From NCBI RefSeq assembly GCF_020085105.1, contig NC_058062.1:4986945-5050944 (forward strand): DNA of 64,000 nucleotides, in the 5' to 3' direction. A model generated the notes under the pieces. It worked only from the letters and a program-made list of their open reading frames with translations. It was not told the origin of the DNA and searched no databases. The position numbers and the translations under genes are program-made. Numbering within the stretch: position 1 is the first letter of the stretch; each line of letters starts with the position of its first letter. Source of the DNA: Siniperca chuatsi. Lineage: Eukaryota; Chordata; Actinopteri; Centrarchiformes; Sinipercidae. Positions 59,901 through 64,000 of the stretch are shown here, one piece after another.

Positions 59901-61930
59901 CCACAGTGTCCGACAGGCGGCTCTGTCCTGGACCTGGAACAGGCAACTACATGACATTTTGGTTGTGAGTGTGTGTGTGTGTTGGTGCAGATGTGTAAAG
60001 TAAATACATGTATTCAATCAAGTAGTAAACTATTTCAGTACTTACAATTTTGAGGTGCCACTACTTTGAATATTACCAGTTTATATTATTACCGGTTTCT
60101 GAGACTACTTTTTCTCTAAATTTCTGAGGTAAATATTGTGGTTAGTATTCCACAACATTTATCAAACGGCTTCATCTAAGAGTCACTTTGCAAATTCAGA
60201 TTTAATATTCAATTTAACATAAGCTCATAAAATGTGCAAACAATTCCAAAAAGAAAGTCTCTGAAATATTATTATATTTATATTAATATTATATTTTTAG
60301 GAACCCAGGGAAACAAGTGTGCTTCACCTTGACAACACAATGTCTTTTAGACATTAACTAGAGGGTTTTAGAAGAATTTCTTGAAGTGCACAGGAGTATG
60401 TTATGCTTCAATTGATCTGAAAGCAGGAAAAATCTCGAACTACACTTCGTTGTTTCATTATCTCCAATTTCCGGAATTGAACACTTGCACATTTTACTGA
60501 TAATACTTATTTATTTGCAGAAACTTGTATTGGAGTATTTTTCCATTGTGGTTCTTCTTCCACTGCTGTGTGTGAGGTAACAGTGTGCCAAAATGTGCAC
60601 AGAGACACGGTAGTGTGATGACAGGTGGCTGATGAGTGTGTTCTACTGCTGGTGCCATAGATGTCACACCTCAGGTGAGATTATTCTTTCACACTTTCAC
60701 CCTGTGACTGCAGATGTCTTTTAGCATCTTCACTGAGCCAGAAGCAATACACATTTATAGACATCTTTTCTGAACTATCTATGTGCAGAGACAATGACTG
60801 GATGTGACAGTGCGACTAGATCAACTACAATTATGGCCAACAACCTGACCTTATCGACAGGAATGGTAATGTGATATGATTGATATTATTTCTTTTCCCA
60901 ATGAACAGTGTGACAAATCCTTACTTTCAGGAACAGCCAAAAACAGCTAGAAGACAAAGCTATTGTGAAACTTTGTTACCACAACCTCAAAATATGAGGC
61001 TGAACTTGACTTGATGTTATCCAACAATATTAATCCTACATTGCAAAAAACTCCATTCGTCCATTACTAAGTCCTTTAATTGTATTATCTTGAAACAAGC
61101 AAAAAATACATAAACAATCTGCAAATAGGTTGAGATAATTTTGTCCAATAATTTCCAAGAAATGTCCATGTTGCTACCTGAGCAATGATCTGCCTCATTC
61201 TGTGTCATCATGACATGGATACCTTTCTAGAACATTTTTGAAATAAGGGAAACTGCACTGAGGACAAGTGGAATTATCTCAATTCATGGGCAGAATTTAT
61301 TTTTGTTTTAAGAAAAATAAGTCATATTAGGTTTAGTCTTGTTTCAACTAACTTTTTTCCATTGAACTCCATCCGTCATTCTATGGGTGCAGGCACATCC
61401 ATTACTAACTTTTCATCACGCAAAATGATGACAAGCAAGCTAACAGGCGAGGCAAGTTATTTCAAATTTTAAAAATAAGATAGCAAACAATGACCACAGT
61501 TCTAGGGGTGGAACCATGAAATAAAGAAAATTAGTGCATCAGAAGAATAATCTTAAATTTTTTAATTAAAAAATTTAGTAAGTAACCAAAAATAAGAAAT
61601 CTCAAATTTAGGGCCCCACTAACTTTGACCACAGAATAACTGAACAAGAACAAAATGCAAAGAGTGAAAGAAAGATGGGATTTATCATCTCTCTTTTTTC
61701 ACTGACATGGTAAAGGACTCCTCTTACCTGTGTGACCTGAGTGACCTTCTCTGTGACGTTCTGGGTTCGGTCTTTTATCTTGCTGGGTGCAATGATTTCA
61801 ATCTCTGTGGGCGAAGGAGGTCTCATCCGGTCCGAGCCGAAGGTGAGAGTAACCTGAGGAATGCGGCCGATAGTCCTATGTCTCATGAGGTCTGAGTCTG
61901 ACGTGGAATTCAGAGCGCTGGGCTTCAGAT
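41784..61930 (-). CDS. kcnh6: kcnh6: erg-type voltage-gated K+ channel Kv11.2 (partial, N-terminal exons beyond window)
   Basis: A tetrameric plasma-membrane channel subunit carrying erg-type inward-rectifying K+ current. Exons (minus strand): 61930-61728, 50933-50508, 49502-49091, 48092-47893, 46555-46303, 45523-45330, 44485-44410, 44307-44020, 43548-43365, 42773-42557, 42065-41784. They give 910 aa after a split first codon, and all phases agree. The order is linker ([20 protein letters not shown]), S1-S6, C-linker, cNBD ([29 protein letters not shown]), and a distal tail with the coiled-coil-like [18 protein letters not shown]. The end [11 protein letters not shown]...[13 protein letters not shown] resembles KCNH6 more than KCNH2, and the position beside dcaf7 agrees. 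The stop is TAG at 41784-41786. The PAS/eag exons are not within 61.9-64.0 kb. Confidence 0.95.
42130..42412. mobile_element. Truncated relative of the 25.4 kb inverted-repeat element
   Basis: AAAATCTACCTACCAGCACC (about 42,138) and its inverted partner AGAGGTGCTGGTAGGTGGAT (about 42,331) flank the piece, which ends TGTCAAAATATTCCTTTAA. The same texts occur in the 25,366-25,772 element. It lies in the last kcnh6 intron. Confidence 0.5.
42774..43237. other. kcnh6 intron upstream of tRNA, no other feature
   Basis: A C/T-rich stretch (42,920-43,090) with TCTCTC and CCTCCT runs. Otherwise unremarkable. Confidence 0.45.
43238..43309 (+). tRNA. trnC-GCA: tRNA-Cys (GCA), copy 2
   Basis: A 72-nt tRNA gene, apparently fully functional. 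The acceptor stem GGGGGTA/TGCCCCC is perfect, and the A box TAGCTCAGTGG, anticodon GCA in CTGCAGA, T stem CCCGG/CCGGG and B box GGTTCAAATCC are all present. A T10 Pol III terminator follows (43311-43320). It lies in a kcnh6 intron in antisense orientation to the host gene. Confidence 0.97.
43549..44019. other. kcnh6 intron, no recognised feature
   Basis: AT-rich. Contains TTCATTAGTTTTTATTTTCA-like low-complexity text at about 43.69-43.82 kb. No gene recognised. Confidence 0.45.
44486..45329. other. kcnh6 intron, no recognised feature
   Basis: Intron of about 840 bases with no recognised repeat, RNA or exon. Confidence 0.45.
45524..46302. other. kcnh6 intron inside the cNBD region, no recognised feature
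   Basis: Splits a Gly codon in the cyclic-nucleotide-binding-like domain. AT-rich with GTTAGTTAGTTATTTGTAG text near 46.0 kb. No element identified. Confidence 0.45.
46948..47019 (-). tRNA. trnC-GCA: tRNA-Cys (GCA), copy 3 (acceptor variant)
   Basis: A 72-nt tRNA gene. The acceptor is GGGAGTA/TGCTCCC; compared with the other copies the fourth and fifth pairs changed but remain paired (A-U and G-C). The T stem CCCAG/CTGGG is also paired. Anticodon GCA. Unlike the other three copies, no T4 run appears in the first ~27 bases downstream, so termination, and possibly activity, is in doubt. It is intronic in kcnh6 and in sense orientation. Confidence 0.85.
47620..47691 (-). tRNA. trnC-GCA: tRNA-Cys (GCA), copy 4
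   Basis: A 72-nt tRNA gene. The acceptor GGGGGTA/TGCCCCC is perfect, the D arm has one change (AGCGG for AGTGG), the anticodon is GCA, and the T stem CCCAG/CTGGG is paired. The first T4 run downstream is about 25 bases away (plus-strand AAAA at 47592-47595). It lies in the same kcnh6 intron as copy 3, about 600 bases from it and in the same orientation. Confidence 0.92.
48093..49090. other. kcnh6 intron within S6, no recognised feature
   Basis: AT-rich intron of about 1 kb with a short (CAT)n run near 48.57 kb. Nothing else seen. Confidence 0.45.
49091..50933 (-). CDS. kcnh6: kcnh6 exons for the channel core (S1-S6 and pore)
   Basis: Exon 50933-50508 encodes [21 protein letters not shown]1 ([20 protein letters not shown]), S2 ([19 protein letters not shown]) and S3 ([18 protein letters not shown]). 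Exon 49502-49091 encodes the S4 voltage sensor ([20 protein letters not shown]), S5, a turret with [20 protein letters not shown], the pore helix and the selectivity filter [11 protein letters not shown], and the start of S6. The next exon (48092-47893) completes S6 with LMYASIFGN, which keeps the Tyr and Phe lining the drug-binding cavity of erg channels. The filter and gating charges are intact, so a working channel is expected. Confidence 0.97.
49503..50507. other. kcnh6 intron before S4, no recognised feature
   Basis: Intron of about 1 kb between the S3-ending and S4-starting exons. No exon, RNA or repeat recognised. Confidence 0.45.
52455..52586 (-). CDS. Candidate alternative first exon of kcnh6 (44 codons)
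   Basis: An ATG-initiated frame of exactly 44 codons beginning [20 protein letters not shown], then [16 protein letters not shown]. It ends IVIP at a GTCAGT donor and is in phase 0, as needed to join the exon starting VLSLGADV at 50933. The basic, Cys-rich N-terminus would replace the PAS domain, in the manner of the KCNH2-1b isoform. The sequence is not recognisably homologous to that isoform. No transcript evidence is available. Confidence 0.3.
53862..53910. repeat. (AC)n/(AT)n microsatellite
   Basis: ACACACATAC followed by about 17 uninterrupted AC units and ATATATAT, in the long kcnh6 intron. Confidence 0.95.
54016..55060. mobile_element. TTAA-flanked DNA transposon with ~145-bp inverted termini (Kolobok-like)
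   Basis: Both ends are AGGGATAGTTCGGG... and its complement, flanked by TTAA at 54012-54015 and 55061-55064. Inverted termini extend about 145 bases and include GAGGTACTTATCGATAGTCA and CTCCGCC(A/G)CAGACGCTCAGC. TTAA targets plus an AGGG start fit the Kolobok superfamily (terminal RRG), but piggyBac-like origin is not excluded. The interior keeps a degraded reading frame, not a transposase (separate entry). Confidence 0.8.
54398..54764 (+). pseudogene. Degraded P2X7-tail-like domain inside the transposon
   Basis: From an ATG at 54398 the frame reads [20 protein letters not shown] then [20 protein letters not shown], ending after about 50 codons. The neighbouring frame then reads [17 protein letters not shown]. 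An acidic start, a [10 protein letters not shown] helix and DTWWCxCxxC are features of the zinc-binding cytoplasmic-tail-like domain of P2X7 receptors, which is spread by fish transposons. A frameshift in a purine-rich run separates the halves, so it is not functional. Confidence 0.55.
55672..55698 (-). CDS. Candidate short alternative first coding exon of kcnh6 (MSFKHKLQP)
   Basis: A nine-codon frame MSFKHKLQP ends at a consensus donor CCT|GTGAGT in phase 0, able to splice to the VLSLGADV exon at 50933. It would give a channel lacking the PAS domain. The frame is tiny, so chance occurrence is possible. Confidence 0.25.
59690..59835. repeat. Dispersed repeat tail fragment
   Basis: AAATTTCATTGAAATCTGTT, AGCAAGTTTTTGAGCTATCC, TGCTAAATTACAAACCAACA and a final ACTACCTCTTTGGCTCAG resemble the tail of a widespread repeat (the ...CCTCCTTGGCGGAGG type). 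Only this part is recognisable. Confidence 0.4.
59990..60573. mobile_element. hAT-like non-autonomous element, degraded
   Basis: AAGTAAATACATGTATTCAA with CAGTACTTACAATTTTGAGG at the left, and TTATTTATTTGCAG and TTCTTCTTCCACTGCTGTG at the right, show the family of the 38.86 kb element. The ends are eroded. Confidence 0.45.
61728..61930 (-). CDS. kcnh6: kcnh6 linker exon (PAS-to-S1), most N-terminal exon in window
   Basis: A 203-nt exon starting with a split codon (phase 1) as [20 protein letters not shown], then [20 protein letters not shown] and [27 protein letters not shown]. It is flanked by CTGCTGCAG and GTAAGA. The text matches the linker before S1 in all erg channels. The codon phase proves that at least one more coding exon lies upstream. 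Confidence 0.95.
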
Positions 61931-62194
61931 CTGCAGCAGAGAGCAGCAACATCAGCAATTAAGGCTCAAAAGCAGATCAAGGAAAATTATGAATGGTAGT
62001 GAGATGTGAAAACAAGAAGAGAATAAAAACTAATATAATGTGATTTTTTAAAAATTTGCTATGATGTACTTCTAAATCAGTGCATCTAAAAGTGTCCAGA
62101 CTTGAAGGTCAAATCATGACCAAATTTTAAAACAAATATATACTATATATAAATAATATAAAATAATATATAAAATGCTTTTAGGAACAAACTG

Positions 62195-62801
62195 CATGGC
62201 TCAACACCAACTTTTAAAAGTGGTCAGCTTTTGGTTGCCGAAACTGAAAATATGGTTGCCATTTTTAGTCATCTTATATTTTGAGTAATTAAGATACTAT
62301 GCAGTTATACATCAACTTAATAATGAAAATGTGACAAAAAATGTTAAAAATCTTTATTATAGTAGACGTTTGTTTTATCTGATACTTTACAGAATTTGAA
62401 TCCTAAGTGTTCACCCTCAATTCCTGCTATACAAAATACCAGTTGTGCAGCTGTTGTCATGTTGTTCACAGATCCCTCAAAAATTAATTCAATTAGCACA
62501 TTTGTTTATGCCATTGTATCTAAAACAGGTTCTCTAAAACAGAACTTGTGCGCATGCGAGTAAACGCACCAACGCACATGCAGCATTGTCTGGTTCCGGT
62601 TCCTACTGTAACAGCAATGTTTAAATATCACTAATGCAACAAATACTAAAAATAAAAATTTTAGGGTGCACATTTGCTGTCCCTATTTTTTAAATGTTAA
62701 AAAGGGGTTGCCACTGATAGCAACCAAAAGCCAAGAATTGGTTGCCAATTTCACAAAATGGTTGCCAATGGCAACCTGGCAACCGTTACTGTCGAGCCCT
62801 G
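62195..62801. mobile_element. hAT-type non-autonomous element (CAGGGCTCGAC terminus)
   Basis: On the minus strand the right end begins CAGGGCTCGACAGTAACGGT, a typical hAT terminus. The left end (TGCATGGCTCAACACC) is its eroded inverted partner. Both subterminal regions carry repeated GGTTGCCA motifs (62,233, 62,254, 62,706, 62,735, 62,759). No transposase. Confidence 0.6.
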
Positions 62802-63384
62802 AACTGTTTCTGTTCATCCACTATTTCTAGCACTCAACAGGGGAATCAGGACAGACTGCATTTCCCCTCAGCCTCATAGACGCAGATGGACGTACAAATA
62901 TGGTGAAAATGAAAGAAAATGTGGCAGACAGGGTGAGAGTCCAGAGTGTAATTGGAACCTGTATCCTGCACAAAAAATATGATTTCCTCACAAAATATTT
63001 CCCCTGAGAGAAGAGGGGGACATATGTGCAGTGATGTGCAATTTTAACACAAATGGACCACAAACCCACAACACATAATCAGACACACACACTGACAGAG
63101 GGATTGATTAGTGTGTCTCTGCTGGAACAACCATCAGGCGGCTGCACGTGCTCAGAGCAATGCTCTCTGATATGGATGTCGGAGCTCTGTGATCGTACTT
63201 TCTATTTCTGTCTTTTCTTGTCTGACAGAAAATATTCTTTCAGTGAATCATGGTGAGAAATCTGTCATGAGCTGCTTGTAGTTTTTGTTACTACATCATT
63301 TTCAACATATCTGATTTTTTATTTGACCAGTTTTTAGTGTTGTTACAAATACTATACCATGGCATCATATTACAGGACAACTTG

Positions 63385-63520
63385 GGGTGTCGCCATGACT
63401 TAAGGGTTAAGTTGCCAACCATGAACCACAACATTCATGGTTCAGTCCAGCTAGGGAGCTTTGTTGCATCCCTCTCTTCCTGTCGTCTCTCTAATAAAGG
63501 AAAAAAATGCCCGAAAATCT
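63385..63520 (+). mobile_element. tRNA-derived SINE, 3' part
   Basis: GGTGTCGCCATGACTTAAGG, GGTTCAGTCCAGCTAGGGAG, CTTTGTTGCATCCCTCTC and a tail TAATAAAGGAAAAAAATGCC match the layout of a common percomorph SINE (B-box-like GGTTCAGTCC, pyrimidine-rich body, AATAAAGG tail). The 5' tRNA-like part is degraded. Confidence 0.55.
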
Positions 63521-64000
63521 AATATAATATGACAACTCAAACATAGTTTCAGTCAACATTTTAGCCACCATTCTCTGCAAGCCATGTTAAATTGCAGGCA
63601 CTTATAGCAACAATACTGATGCTTCATGTTATGTAACATTAATTCTCTTTGAAACTGACCTGGCGTGGGTTAAAATGACCACAAAAAACCTAATAAATGA
63701 CACATTTTTGAATACATAAAGTTTTTTCTCCCTTGGTAAGTGGCCTTGGTATGATAATGATAATGTGCTCTGAAGTGTCAAATCTCCTGGTGAAAATAAT
63801 CATTTTGTTTTGTTTGGACACAAAACCCTGATTGACCAAAACACAATGAATTTCAAAGGTGAGGTGTGTGTATAATTTTCTGTTGTGCCAAAATGAAGAT
63901 ATTTCCACAAACCCTTTTGCTTCCCGTCTCAAAGCATGTTGCTACTTGTTTATTTTGAACAGCAAGACTTGATGTGTATTCAGACAAGGTAAACAAACAT

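Larger units (their letters stand above)
50934..61727. other. Long kcnh6 intron (10.8 kb)
   Basis: The largest intron in the window, at the junction between the N-terminal linker and S1. In mammalian KCNH2 an internal promoter and alternative first exon splice at the homologous boundary. It contains two candidate short first exons (52,455-52,586 and 55,672-55,698), a 1 kb TTAA-flanked transposon (54,016-55,060), an (AC)n tract, a repeat-tail fragment near 59.7 kb and an hAT-like copy at 60.0-60.6 kb. The remaining sequence shows no recognised gene. Confidence 0.7.
61931..64000. other. kcnh6 intron to window edge
   Basis: No further coding exon was recognised. The region contains an hAT-type element (62,195-62,801) and a SINE (63,385-63,520). 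Confidence 0.5.

Overview
This window is nuclear DNA from a bony fish, most likely a percomorph teleost. The evidence is compact multi-exon vertebrate genes, tRNA genes inside introns, and typical teleost repeats (Tc1, hAT-like and TTAA-type DNA elements, LINE tails, and a tRNA-derived SINE with a polyA-signal-like tail). Nothing bacterial, plasmid-borne or CRISPR-like is present. Four protein genes were assembled exon by exon. Exon phases were checked and agree at every junction, apart from two one-base breaks in setd1a.

Layout: (1) 1-303 holds a small inverted-repeat element. (2) 1214-22.6 kb, minus strand: setd1a, an H3K4 methyltransferase with RRM, N-SET, SET and post-SET regions, 20 coding exons and one inferred 5'UTR exon. 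Its introns carry a rearranged Tc1 element (2.7-3.9 kb) and LINE remnants (6.1-7.4 and 9.0 kb). (3) 24.6-30.5 kb, minus strand: ccdc47, an ER membrane protein of the multipass translocon, 490 aa in 12 coding exons. (4) 30.5-32.8 kb: the intergenic space between the divergent ccdc47 and dcaf7 genes. A dispersed repeat there carries CTCF-like and ETS-like motifs. (5) 32.8-38.35 kb, plus strand: dcaf7, a WD40 protein of exactly 342 aa in 7 exons. Intron 6 holds a nested transposon/LINE/(AT)n block. (6) 38.4-41.8 kb: convergent intergenic DNA with a tRNA-Cys gene and hAT-like elements. (7) 41.78 kb to the right edge, minus strand: kcnh6 (erg-type potassium channel), 11 exons from the PAS-to-S1 linker to the stop codon. 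The N-terminal PAS exons lie beyond the window. Three more tRNA-Cys(GCA) genes sit in its introns, and its 10.8 kb intron holds a 1 kb TTAA-flanked transposon and two phase-compatible candidate alternative first exons.

The genes do not form one pathway: chromatin methylation, ER membrane-protein insertion, a kinase/ubiquitin-ligase scaffold and a cardiac/neuronal channel. ccdc47, dcaf7 and kcnh6 lie close together in human 17q23, whereas SETD1A is on human 16p, so this arrangement is the typical fish mixing of those two linkage groups. The least ordinary observations are the repeat-borne CTCF/ETS motifs, the candidate short kcnh6 isoforms, the tRNA-Cys set, and a ccdc47 splice acceptor whose pyrimidine tract is a (GT)n microsatellite. 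I saw no clearly new biological system.
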